Source of the DNA: Symsagittifera roscoffensis
Taxonomy: Eukaryota > Xenacoelomorpha > Acoela > Convolutidae
Direction: 5' to 3'
Assembly: GCF_963678635.1 (NCBI RefSeq)
Contig: NC_087063.1
Coordinates: 8,094,386-8,158,385, forward strand
Length of the DNA: 64,000 bases
The notes beneath the pieces are model-generated. The model was not told the origin of the DNA. It ran no database searches and saw nothing but the letters and a program-made list of their open reading frames with translations. Shown here piece by piece: positions 34,121-43,510 of the stretch (its first letter is position 1; each line of letters opens with the position of its first letter). The position numbers were made by a program, and so were the translations under genes.

Positions 34121-34562
34121 TTTTTCGTTTAATGACTGTTAATAGGTAATTATCGATGTGTCTAATTGGTTGATTCCAATTATATAAATGTACTGGTTTG
34201 TGTTTATATTGCTTTTTTATTCTTCTTTTTCCTCTTTTCGATGAATTCGAAGTTGTTTCTGAGTCGGAAAAATATAATTGATCGTGAATGGGGCGATTTT
34301 TATCTATAGATTCTTTTAATTTATAAAGTTCGTCTAAATTGCTGACTTCTGATTCTGAGAATGCGTTTCGAATTTTGGAAAATCTTTTTCGTGTTATTTG
34401 TCTTTGTTTAGTTATTATTTTTCTTTTTAGTGTTTGTCGTTTTGTTCTAATATATCCAACTGTTTGTGTGTGAGGTGTGATTACAAGGTCGTATTTTTTG
34501 TTATCTATTTCACAGTTGTGCAAAACGATTGTTTGTTTGTTTCCTAGATTTTTAAATGACAT
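34095..34562 (-). CDS. ORF0: 155 aa basic protein of unknown function
   Basis: First sizeable frame after the leader. It is strongly basic in the middle (RTKRQTLKRKIITKQRQITRKR) and again near KRGKRRIKKQ, so nucleic-acid or nuclear targeting is plausible. It overlaps the ORF1 start by 26 bases. Copy 2 keeps the start but has an internal deletion of about 240 bases that ends the frame after 36 codons. With only one full copy in the window, its coding status is less sure than that of ORF1. Confidence 0.55.
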   Translation of the reverse strand: MSFKNLGNKQTIVLHNCEIDNKKYDLVITPHTQTVGYIRTKRQTLKRKIITKQRQITRKRFSKIRNAFSESEVSNLDELYKLKESIDKNRPIHDQLYFSDSETTSNSSKRGKRRIKKQYKHKPVHLYNWNQPIRHIDNYLLTVIKRKNEPNTHSK

Positions 34563-35794
34563 AAGGTTTAGGATGACGGATGCAAAAAGTTGTTAGATGA
34601 TTTCTATTTTCTTAAATTGTTAGTCTTTACGATTTTTTGGTTAGCTTAACCTGGGTCTATTTTTTCAGGGTTGGAGAGAAAAGTATATCGATTCCGAAGA
34701 ATGATTTTTTACTTTCTCGTGGCTAGTATAAGCTAAGGTGTTAACTTACTTAATCTTACTTAAGGGTAGTGATTGTGTTCAAGGGTTGGAGAATAGTAAA
34801 TCGATCCACAAGGTTCAGGTATAATTAGAACGCGAGTAGTTCGTTAGATACTATTTTAAACTTACTAAGTCTACGATTTATCCTGGGTCTGGTAAGAGGA
34901 GGGTTCAAGTGAAGGATGAATAACCGAAGTTCTTCACTGTTTATCCTAATTTGAATGGTTAGTTTTGTTGAAAAATTTCTATTAGTCTTGGGTTTTGCGA
35001 AAGGGTTGGATAGTGAATCGACGTTTGAGGTCGTTAGACACTAGCTAAGTGGGTGGGGGGGGGGAACAAAATTGTTCTTTTTGATCCAAGGATAGGCCTT
35101 GATGATCAAGTTTTAAAATTTAATTAAATAGAAAATGAATTAAGATCCAAGGATAAGCCTTGATGATCTGATTTTAAAATTAAGTGAATTTAAGTTTAAA
35201 ATGGTTTAAATTTGTTTAAGAATAGATTTAGTGTTTTAATGATATTAGTGAGCTTATGATTGCTGTTATGTTTTAGGTGATGAAGCTGAGACAACTGATG
35301 ATTTTATGATTACTAACAGTTTATTGTCATGCTACTAATTTTTATTTTGATTTTCAATAAATATTTTCCAAACATGTTTTATATAATACTGCAGAATTTT
35401 AGGAAAATGATCTGAGATATTTTTATCAATCGTTATTGTATATTAATATTTTGTTTAGCGCCTGTAATGAGCATGAAGATTGGCTTCAAGATTTTATGTT
35501 TGCAAATGAAAATCTAAATTCATTGCTAATAAAATTCTAAATATAAAAGTTTGTGTTGGCTTTTGCCGTACTATCATATAACTATTTGGTAAGTTTCTAC
35601 TTTGTCGTATGTCGTCTCTGGTTCGAGGTATTCTTCCAATTCCGGGTAGTTCTATTATCGTTCGGAATATTGGCTCTGATCTATTGAGTCGTAGAGACAT
35701 TTCGATTAAATTATCGTCGTATAACATTTTAAAAAAGTTTTGTCTAAATTCTAATCTATTTTTGGTTAATTCTAAGCTATTAAGGTCTTGTTCG
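34563..35794 (-). other. 5' leader of copy 1 with degenerate internal repeats
   Basis: About 1.2 kb between PBS and ORF0. Three degenerate units each carry 'gggttgga' followed by a 'atcga' block, near 34669, 34780 and 34995 on the plus strand. Two 25 bp copies of 'gatccaaggatarg' plus 'ccttgatgatc' lie near 35080 and 35144. Several GTAAGT/GTAAGA donor-like sites occur on the element strand near 34745-34760 and 34862. A poly-G run is at about 35056. It is a likely site of packaging or splicing signals. Confidence 0.6.
35494..35727 (-). other. Leader small ORF, 77 codons (doubtful)
   Basis: Starts MLYDDNLIEMSLRLNRSEP and ends MNLDFHLQT. A frame of the same length exists in copy 2 (48607-48840). 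Between the copies I count six replacement and about one silent difference, which argues against protein-level constraint. It may be an upstream ORF or chance. Confidence 0.3.
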
Positions 35795-35812
35795 AGACTT
35801 ATGGTCGCACCA
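35795..35812 (-). other. Primer binding site of copy 1
   Basis: Two bases inside the 5' LTR the element strand reads TGGTGCGACCATAAGTC. Its complement ends GGTCGCACCA, a tRNA-like 3' end with CCA. A further TTCGA lies at nearly the T-loop distance (one base short of standard). The tRNA species is not identified. This segment is missing from copy 2. Confidence 0.65.
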
Positions 35813-35814
35813 GA

Positions 35815-36224
35815 TGAGTTATAACCGAGGTGGTTAACTCATAGAGTAATTTCGGATAGGGTACACCGTCTGCTCGTCACGCTATCTTATTTTCGGCCGG
35901 ATAGATTCGTGCAACTTCTTAGTCTAATACCGATCCTAATCTTACTCTTATACTATCTAGTCTCAGGTTGTTTAACTAGTCTCTGCTAGGCTCAATAGAT
36001 CTAGGGTATACTGGTTTATTGCGGCTGCTGAAGTTCTCTTGGAGAGTCAACTAATTTCTAAGTTAAATTTAAATCTCTCTGGTGCTGAAATTACAAGTAA
36101 TTTCAGCACTTACAAACAAGTGGGTTGTTAGTTAGATGGATCATGATTGGTTAATATTAAATACTTTACAATGGTAAAATATCTAATTTATCCAATCATA
36201 AAATGTAGTTTAGATCAGGTTCCA
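35815..36224 (-). repeat. 5' LTR of copy 1
   Basis: 410 bp, TG...CA on the minus strand. It differs from the 3' LTR at three positions. AATAAA lies at 36015-36020 and the palindrome at 36082-36109. CCAAT/ATTGG motifs lie near the start of the LTR, within the AT-rich inverted repeat. Confidence 0.93.
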
Positions 36225-36902
36225 CCAGTGGCAATCCGCGATTTCTTTGAAATTTGATCTGATTTTGAAAAACCACCACAAGCAGATATATTCCTCACTT
36301 TATTCAAAAGTCAGATAAAAAAGAAGAGATTTGGCAAAAATTGGAAAGTTTAGACCAAATAAAATTGCCTGTTCCGTTTTGCACTCGCCCTTTAAAAATA
36401 ATATTTATGCGCGGATCTAGGATTTGCACGAAATAAGGATTTTCAAACCTTCAATTTTCACAAGCTTGTCACTCATTTACTCTGCTACTATAGTGTCTCA
36501 ATTTTGAGATATTCAATTAATAAAGTTTTTGCATGACGTCACCAAGCTCCTTGAATTCGATAATGACACTAATTAATAGCTAGTTTCAATGATACAAATA
36601 AAATAGATAGGAAGCTATTGAGTTTTTTTTATTAATCTTTTCACAATTTTTCACATTTGCACTTTGAGTTTTTTATTAGCTTGTCGAGACAAGGAATTTT
36701 CTAAATTAGAAGAAACCGCCTGACTGTATCCGCTTAAGCTCATTTTAAAATTTTTTACACGCCAATACAATTTTTTCTATTCTATTGAATTAGCTTCTCT
36801 TCTTTCATGGTACATCCCTTTTAATTTTTTCTTCTTTTAAATTAATTTCTTTTATCGTCTCTGTTTCATAAACAATTTTCTAATTGCTTATTTGTTTCGC
36901 AG
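36225..36902. other. Intronic non-coding gap
   Basis: Between the LTR and the next host exon. It contains a small 'gcgcggatctaggattt' fragment of the family D terminus near 36411. It ends in 'gcttatttgtttcgcag', the acceptor for the exon at 36903. Confidence 0.5.
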
Positions 36903-36987
36903 GTGGTTCTAAATACCTGGTAAAGAAAACAGAGTCGCAATCAAACATGTCTAGCAGCACTGATGTCGCGAAGCAGGCAGTCGACCA
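36903..36987 (+). CDS. Probable host internal exon
   Basis: 85 bases between 'tttgtttcgcag' and the donor GTGAGT. In the phase left by exon 8497-8620 it is fully open and encodes GGSKYLVKKTESQSN followed by MSSSTDVAKQAVDQ. An alternative isoform could begin at that Met. It ends in phase 2 (CA), which joins G|ATGAGG of the next exon without breaking the frame. Confidence 0.6.
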
Positions 36988-37183
36988 GTGAGTTTATCTT
37001 CATTCTTCTACTTCGTTCTTTTAATAACTGATAGTAAACCCAATTTTTCCCCTCTCAAGAATGCTGACTTGATGAATCCTGGCTTAAGCTTCAGTTGATT
37101 TTTTAGATGTTAAGTTCAAACCTCGAAAATTGTCAACTTTTGCTTTTTCTGCGCTTTTCTGCTCCGTTTCTGCTAATTTTCAG

Positions 37184-37381
37184 GGCAAGCATACGACTTT
37201 TTTTATCTCAATGGCGCGTCACGGAGCCAAACACCCGGAAAGCCGACAAATAAATTCGTTCCCGGATAGCCGAAATTTGAATGCGTTCCAGGATAGCAAA
37301 AAATTGAATTCGCTACAGGATAGCAAATGTTTTGTTTCCCCAGCCGTTCAATATTACATTAACCATATTATTACTCATTAA
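37184..37381 (+). pseudogene. Possible histidine-phosphatase-like exon fragment with 27-bp repeats
   Basis: Preceded by 'gctaattttcag', a good acceptor. It opens GKHTTFFISMARHGAKHPES; the RHGxxxP core resembles the catalytic motif of histidine acid / inositol polyphosphate phosphatases. After 23 residues it passes into three imperfect 27 bp repeats (37253-37333; units like NSFPDSRNL) and then a stop. The family motif continues normally only briefly, so this is at best a fragment. It may be a captured piece or chance. Confidence 0.25.
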
Positions 37382-38189
37382 AAACGTACTATATATCCGA
37401 CAAGTACTAATCAACACAATTTTTTTCGCATTGTTTTCTTATTTTTGACATCAACGCTTAAGCATATGACAATTTTAAACCTAGTAACGAATACCCCCCT
37501 TTCGCAAAAGGTGGGATATATTTAAAGAGATCCACTCCCGAAACATTTTAAAAATAGCTACTTTTGGGAAGGCAAGACAAAGTCTACTACATTTGTAAAT
37601 TTTGAAATGTCTCATCGCGTAAACTTTTTGTCAAGCAGGAACCAGTAAGGCTTTTAACTTTTTAAAGAAATTCATTTGCAGATTCTACTGAATGATCAAT
37701 GCAAAAAAGGTACTTAACCATCTCCCCCCCCACCCCCCATCCCCCCTATGGTATCTACTTAAGAATCTCCACCCCTCTGAATAAATACAGTAAATTAGCG
37801 CTAGAGCTTTGTATTGAGAATTATAAATTTAAGGCAACCTGACTGGTCGAAAAGGGGGGAGATTGTTAAGAAGATACAATGCAAGTTCTACCGAATAGCA
37901 AAATCATTGCATATGTTTTGATCAGTAACATCTTTAAAAGGCACAAATTTCTAAAAAGACTCAAAAAGGATAAACAGAGTTACCGTTATTTTCTGCAAAT
38001 TAATTATTGTCAAATATATTTAGTTTTTATTTTCATTATTTTAATGCATGGTTTCATATTTCAACTCAATTTGTGTCGAACGATCTCTCTCAATATAATA
38101 TCTTCAACCTTATTTCTACCATATGCTACGAAGTAACCGAAAATACACCAAGAAAAAAACCAACAGCCACGAATATGTGATTTTGTTCC

Positions 38190-38508
38190 CACCCTAGTCG
38201 ACCAAGGGAGGTTATCTTGCAAGATCTTGCGAGATGGACGTTAACAGGCTCTTTTATACTTTCCCCCAACATTTTATATATTTTTTCTTAGTTGTTTAAC
38301 GTGTGGAAAATTGCGAGACGCTAGCAAGAGTCTTTTAAAGACGATGCAACTCTTAATAAGATCTTGCAAGATTCTTGTAAGATCTTTTAAAAAGATGCAT
38401 CGTCTTTAAAAAATCTTGCAAGCGTCTCGCAAGACCTTACAAGATAACCCTCAATTGCAAAAATCTTGCAAGATTTTTCAAGATAATCTTCCTTGATCTA
38501 CTAGGGTA
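38190..38508. mobile_element. Foldback/MITE element with near-complete palindromic structure
   Basis: The left end 'accctagtcgaccaagg' and the reverse complement of the right end ('accctagtagatcaagg') form the terminal inverted repeats. Inside, 'gcgagacgc...gcaagagtctttt' pairs with 'tcttgcaagcgtctcgc', so almost all of the 319 bases can fold. A 'cttgcaagat' motif is repeated many times. It lies in the host intron. Confidence 0.75.
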
Positions 38509-38572
38509 TTATTGAATACCTCTTTTGCGATGAGGGATGTTAAGAGATCATCTGGAAGTTGTTCTTATTTAG

Positions 38573-38692
38573 GATGAGGAATCTGCTGGCTAATCTGGAG
38601 GGGGAAGGGCAGGAGGTTAACAGAGAAGACTTACGCTCTCAGCTCTCATTCGTCCTCACTGTACTCGAGGATTACGTCACAGACGACAAAAA
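38573..38692 (+). CDS. Probable host exon, PDE1-like N-terminal region
   Basis: 120 bases between ...TTATTTAG and GTGAGT, open in the phase carried from the exon at 36903. It encodes QMRNLLANLEGEG, then EVNREDLRSQL, then SFVLTVLEDYVTDDKK. The pattern (Arg-Leu-Leu, Leu-Glu-x-Gly, Val-x-x-x-Asp-Leu, Val-Leu-Glu, Tyr, Asp-Asp/Glu) resembles the helical segment before the catalytic domain of calcium/calmodulin-dependent cyclic nucleotide phosphodiesterases (PDE1). I rate that assignment low to moderate. Further exons must lie downstream, probably beyond retroelement copy 2. Confidence 0.55.
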
Positions 38693-38715
38693 GTGAGTGA
38701 TGAAAATAGGTTTTT

Positions 38716-38760
38716 TATACTCGAAGATTACGTCACGACGACAAAAAGTGAGTAATGAAA
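38716..38760 (+). repeat. Local duplicate of the exon end and its splice donor
   Basis: 'actcgaagattacgtcac' plus 'gacgacaaaaagtgagta' repeats the last 36 bases of the exon at 38573-38692 with its donor, 61 bp downstream, with one short deletion (acgacgac versus acagacgac) and two substitutions. It creates a second GTGAGT donor. Confidence 0.8.
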
Positions 38761-38819
38761 TCAGGGGGAGAGGTGTGGATGTTAACTTGATCCGAACGGT
38801 ATTCACACATTTACCTACC

Positions 38820-38886
38820 ACATTTTTGCCTCTCAAATCGTAAATTTGGAATGCCGCTTTCCAAATTTACGATTTGAGGGGCAAAA
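38820..38886. repeat. Strong hairpin (about 27 bp arms, 10 nt loop)
   Basis: 'tttttgcctctcaaatcg' and 'taaatttgg' pair with 'ccaaatttacgatttgagg' and 'ggcaaaaa' around the loop 'aatgccgctt', with one mismatch at most. It lies just downstream of the host exon donor pair. Confidence 0.8.
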
Positions 38887-39079
38887 AGTGTTGTGCTAAT
38901 AAATTATATAATAAGGGGCGAATCTTGTGAGGGGCAAAACGTGCCACATTCTATTTGAACATATAAATATTTGATCCTAGTATGCTACTTAGTCTTAAAA
39001 TTGCGAGTGAACACCCCGTCTTCAAATTTAGATTTTTATGGTGAATTAAAATGAATCCCGATTTAATTACTTTGTTTTG

Positions 39080-39560
39080 AGAGCCGATCTAGAACTTTTC
39101 AATAGAGGATTTTCAAAACAAAACGAAAACTTTGTCCAGTTTTTTAAGTCGACCAAAATCATGCTCCGAGCTCTCCTAAAAAATTGAATGAATTTTTATT
39201 CTAAAGCTTCTGCGCCGCTGGCCAGTTTTTGGGAAAAAAAGGTCAGAAAATGATGTTTTATGAATTTTTTGAAAGCTTTTGATCAACAAATTGTGTTCAT
39301 AGGCTCCTCGGCTCTTTTCCAGTCCCCCTTTGATTGTTCTGAAGGCCAATTTATAAAAATCAATTTGAAATTACTTATCATGTTAAAAACTGCATCAAAA
39401 TATGTCAGCGTAAATAGGTGAACAAATTTCTACATTTCCCACATAAAAAATGCCGTGTGAACAATTTTTGTATATATATTTTTTTTGTAATTTTATGAGG
39501 GGTGGGAAACTGGAATAGAGCCCGCTCCTCTACCCCTCAAAATTGTTGGCACCAAAAGCG
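39080..39560. mobile_element. MITE family D, diverged copy
   Basis: It shares 'ctttgtc(c/g)a' with 'agtcgacc', 'ctgcgccgc' and the right-end 'cccctcaaaattgttggc' with the 6603-7025 copy, in the same order. Both termini are eroded. Confidence 0.5.
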
Positions 39561-40503
39561 TCTTTAATTTCTTTCAACAGTGGTTGATGCCGGAAAATAG
39601 AACCAAATGGAGAACTCTCTCCTTTCAATCCGTTCGTATTATTTTAACATAAAAGTTTTAACAAACAAGTTTCGCTCCTCTTAGAATCAAAATCGTTCTT
39701 GAAAACAGAAAATAAAATTCTGGCATATAAATGATTGAAAATGACGATTTTCTAACGAAAATTTCTATACATTTTTACTAAAGTATCAAAAAGGAGATAG
39801 AAAAACGAAACATTGAATATTTGTGGTATGCCGTTTCTGATTTTTTTCTACCTCTTTCTGCGTTTTTAAATTTCCTTTTATATTTGTGAAACGATCGTTT
39901 TCAGAATCATTTATTCTTTTTGCACAATCACCAGCTTATCTTGCTCTAATTGTTATTCTATCAAGAGTGATTGCTTTTCGTGAGCTTTTGAAAATGCGAA
40001 AAAAAATCAAGTTATAGTTAATTTTTAGCTTTCAACGCATGAAATTGCTTTTTATATCTGCTTCAGCAAAAAAACTTATCGGACTTGTAACATGTTCATA
40101 CCCAAAGCAACGTTTAAAACAAACAAAATACGACTGCTCGTATATCAGGGCAAAACCCAGATTGTTTTAACTGCCCCTCAACTAGTCTCAAATGATTTAA
40201 AACGGTCAAGAATAGTTTTTTTACAAACTATAATTGTTGTGTTGAATTATCAACTTTAAGAGCTAAATTTGAGCACATCTATTAAAACCAAACAGTTGGC
40301 TTCAATTCAATTTGGAACAATTATGAGTGCGGACAATTTTTACGCTAAATTATTCGGCCAATTGAAAATATCAAGGATTAAACCAACAGCTAACCCAACA
40401 TCATCTTAGTCTAGCGCAAGCAAACTCGCTTACTCGCTTAGAAACCCAGAGATTGTTGCTCGGGTGCAAATCACAGGTTGCCGTAAAAGAAATATTAAAT
40501 TTA

Positions 40504-40622
40504 AATTGGTTGCCATTCATTTAAAAGACAGCTGACTTTACATTTTTGTTTTGTTATATTTTTTTGATATAAATTTTAATTGGCTGTCATTCATTGAAAA
40601 GACAGCTGGCTTTAAAACTTTG
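40504..40622. repeat. Short direct repeat (about 73 bp period)
   Basis: 'aattggttgccattcattt' with 'aaaagacagctgactt' is repeated as 'aattggctgtcattcattg' with 'aaaagacagctggctt'. Two units, diverged. Confidence 0.7.
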
Positions 40623-41804
40623 CAAGTAGATCGTAAGCTGAAATTTTTTGTCATAACTTTTGGTTCTTCAATGAAATTGCTAAAACTAAAGGGTAAATGA
40701 AAAGTAAATTATATCAAAGTGAGCCTCTTATTTAAATCTTGAAATTTTAAGAAAAGGTTAATTCAATTTTTGTTTGATTGCCAAAGATGTCTTTTTTAGC
40801 TGTAAAAAGTACCAAAATTTTTCTGCCAAAAATTTTCTAAATTTTTGCGCAAATTGTTTGGAAATTACGCCCTCCTTTTTTGGACTACATAAGATGACAA
40901 CTGAAGCGAAAATTTAAACGTTATTTTTTCGCTGAATGAAATGAAAGGAGCAATTTTTGTCTGCACCACTAATTGTCCTCAATTAACTCTATTCCAGAAA
41001 ATTGCGTCTCAGTACTTTAAATTGTTCTTCATGTCTTACAAATGCAAATGAATTTCTAACAAAAAAAACTCAACCATATCCGGTTGCTGTGCAAATAGAT
41101 CAGAACGTTTTGATCATATTCATGAAAAAAAATAGAAAAAGAAACAATATTTTTCTACTTTTCTTCAAAGTAATGTTTCTTCAAGTTCTTCAACAAGTTT
41201 TTTCTCTCATTTGGCTCAAAATTTTATACAAAACGTTTTTTGCCAAATAAGTGCTAAATTGTACATCAAACTTAAGTTTTCTTTGAATTAAAAAGTTTTT
41301 AACCTAAACGTCTACAGAAGCTTGTGTCCATTTGACGAGCGTTACCCGATCGCATTACTCGCTCGAAATTAAACTGAATCGTAAATTTTTCAAACTATTT
41401 TTTCTCGACACGGACATATTTATGAAAATTATTTGAACCATTCTGATGATAATTAGTGGTATCTATTTTTGCCTGGAAAACAAAAACTTAAACACAACCG
41501 ATTACAAAGTTTGTCCCTATTTTTAATAGTCGGAACTATTAAAAAAATAGAGAATATTCTTCTACTCAAGTTTGAAAATCATTTTCAGCATGAAGTTGCA
41601 AGATTAAATTAGGCCACTGATTTAATTTTTGGTAAAGCATTTATCGATTTTTAACTTTCTATTTTTTTTTTCAGTTTCGTTTATAATCATTTTGTTATCC
41701 CACCTAATTAGCTACCACGAAACATCTTTTACAAATTTGACTGACATACCTCATCAAAACTTCTTAAGTCCTAAATAAAAACCCATTTGAAGGTTTTGAG
41801 TCGC

Positions 41805-41945
41805 GCCGGTCGCGGTGGAGTTTTTTAATTGCGCTGGTCGGGCCAGTCTGTAATTGCCAATAGAACGTTTCTCCGGTCTAGAATTGCAGAATAAGGGTCA
41901 CGCCTGTCTTTTCTTAAATCGCGGACATCGACCCGGGCTATACTT
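41805..41945. other. GC-rich anomalous patch
   Basis: 'gagtcgcgccggtcgcggtgg', 'tgcgctggtcgggccagtct' and 'catcgacccgggcta' stand out against about 30% GC surroundings. I see no ORF or RNA fold that I can name. Confidence 0.4.
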
Positions 41946-42529
41946 TGACAGGAAAAAACAAATAAAAAGAAATATCTCTCATTGCTTATTTTAGTCTAGT
42001 TAATTGCGCAAACAATAATCTATAAAATACTTAGGTATTAAGCAAGCGGTTGGTTCTTAGTTTTTGAAGCTTGTCAGTCCTTCTTCCCACCTTAGCAAAC
42101 AACCGATTAAAAACACTTTTTTTGTGTGATTGAAATTGTCGTCGCAAGCTTCTGTACTCCTTGCATAGCAACCTGGCCATTCTCAATAAATTGATTTCTT
42201 AAAATTCCGAAAGGAGAACATTAGGTTTCAATTCATTAAATCAAGCCTCAATGTCCTATAAACCTCATTTGGGCTTGAGAATTGTAAGTTAGACTCCAAA
42301 AATAAATTTAATTTTTGGCTTCCGACTTATAAATTTGCCTCTTTCTTAAATTCGAAGCAAAAGTCCAGGTGATCAGGGATAGATCTAAAAGCTTGCCGCG
42401 AGGAGGATGTCAAATTTTCAAAATTTTTATGCTTTTTCTTAGCGCTTGTTCTTTAAAAACTGGTAGCATATTGAAAACAGTAAAGGTAACTGGTCAAAAT
42501 GTCTGAATGGACTATAGGAGTGACCCTTT

Positions 42530-42745
42530 GCAGGGAGGATCTCTAGTATTTTCTCAAAGGGGATAGCGGATTTTCAAAAAAAATTCGAAACTGCGCCAAC
42601 ATTTCGTTAGATCGACCTGTTTGATTTCCGAGCTCCCCCAAAAGCACCAAAAAATCACCTTGTTTTGGACAATTTTTCTGCGCCGCAGCCTTTTTTTCAA
42701 AAAACAGGCGAAAAAAGGCATTGCTTGGTACATTTTTTTCGCCCT
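42530..42745. mobile_element. MITE family D, partial copy
   Basis: It shares 'tttctcaaaggggatagcgg', 'tttccgagctcccccaaaa' and 'tttctgcgccgcagc' with the left half of the other family D copies. Confidence 0.55.
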
Positions 42746-43013
42746 CTGCCAATTCATGAAAAATGCATAAAATAATTATGTCTTGATTTGTTTGCTGCAT
42801 GACTTGAAATTTCGCTGTACAAGTGATGAACAAGTTTTTTTTGCAAGTGATAACTTTTCCCATCAAAGCGAAGCACAGACCACTAATGAACTGTTGAATT
42901 GTTCAGTGTAAGAACTGTGAAAAAATGTGAGTTTGAGTGCATTTGAATATAAGGCTTTTTGAGTTGGTCGGTTGTCATTAAATAATAAAGTTTAGTTTGA
43001 AACCTTCGAGGCA

Positions 43014-43510
43014 TAACCCGGGTTGAAGTCTTACCATTAATTATCGCTTTTTCTGTAGTATCCCAGTGATCGCTATTGTCCAGCGCTGATTCATATAGAA
43101 TTCAGAGTTTTTTGCATCGCTAAATCTGCGAAGTTTAACAGCTATTTCAGTAATGATTCAGTAAAAATCATTGCTAAAACTTAACTAAATCTCACGCATT
43201 CTAGTAGCTTTCAAATGAGAGTTTCAGTTGATAAGCCCTGAACATGATTTCGACTTAGGACTGGTGGCGCAGAGGTAGCAGGCATATCAACAATACTGAA
43301 GGTTTGGGGCTCGCACCCCTGTTAGGGGACGCTTTTTGCACATTTTGATAGGTTTTTTCTCGCTGTTTCATCGCTAAAATTAAGCCAAATTAGCGATAAT
43401 TTATCGACAAAATTTGCTGTTGTGACAATGAACATCGATAATTACTTGATAGCGATCGCTGTTTTGTTTCTTTTTGTCGCTAATTTTCAATGTGAGCTCA
43501 ACCCGGGAAG
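43014..43510. mobile_element. Inverted-repeat element with CCCGGGTTGA ends
   Basis: The left end 'aacccgggttgaagtctta' mirrors the right end 'tgagctcaacccgggaag'. The arms continue imperfectly through 'gcgatcgcta'-like blocks on both sides. The tRNA-like segment at 43258 is in the middle. Confidence 0.5.
43258..43336 (+). ncRNA. tRNA-like / SINE-like Pol III segment
   Basis: 'TGGCGCAGAGGTAGC' is a good A box. About 45 bases on, 'GGGGCTCGCACCCC' resembles a B box in a GGGG/CCCC stem, and a T5 run follows. The two ends do not pair into an acceptor stem, so a functional tRNA is unlikely. It may be a tRNA-derived SINE head or a tRNA pseudogene. Confidence 0.35.

Larger units (their letters stand above)
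18459..36224 (-). mobile_element. Env-bearing LTR retroelement (endogenous retrovirus-like), copy 1, complete
   Basis: Two direct 410 bp LTRs (18459-18868 and 35815-36224), TG...CA in element orientation, bracket 17 kb of minus-strand coding DNA. In transcription order: PBS, leader, ORF0, ORF1, gag-pol, a 62 aa membrane protein, ORF-P, Env and ORF-X. RT-RNase H-integrase order, the YLDD box and the GPY motif place pol in Ty3/gypsy. The LTRs differ at 3 of 410 positions, so insertion was recent, yet pol and env carry stops and frameshifts. No perfect target duplication is visible: the flanks are ctag on the left and ccag on the right. The element lies antisense in a probable host intron. Confidence 0.92.
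36988..38572. other. Intron between host exons, with phosphatase-like ORF and a foldback element
   Basis: GT...AG bounded (GTGAGT to TTATTTAG). It contains the ORF at 37184, C-rich patches near 37720-37760, and the foldback element at 38190-38508. Confidence 0.55.

Noticed and set aside
35494-35727. 77-codon leader ORF as a real gene
   Set aside because: Six replacement against about one silent difference between copies gives no sign of protein constraint. Kept only as a doubtful feature.
18455-36228. Target-site duplication of copy 1
   Set aside because: Flanking ctag and ccag differ by one base in four. Not good enough to claim, and exact integration remains unproven.
38190-38508. CRISPR-like array because of repeated CTTGCAAGAT
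   Set aside because: The repeats alternate in orientation and form a palindrome without spacers, in a eukaryotic context.
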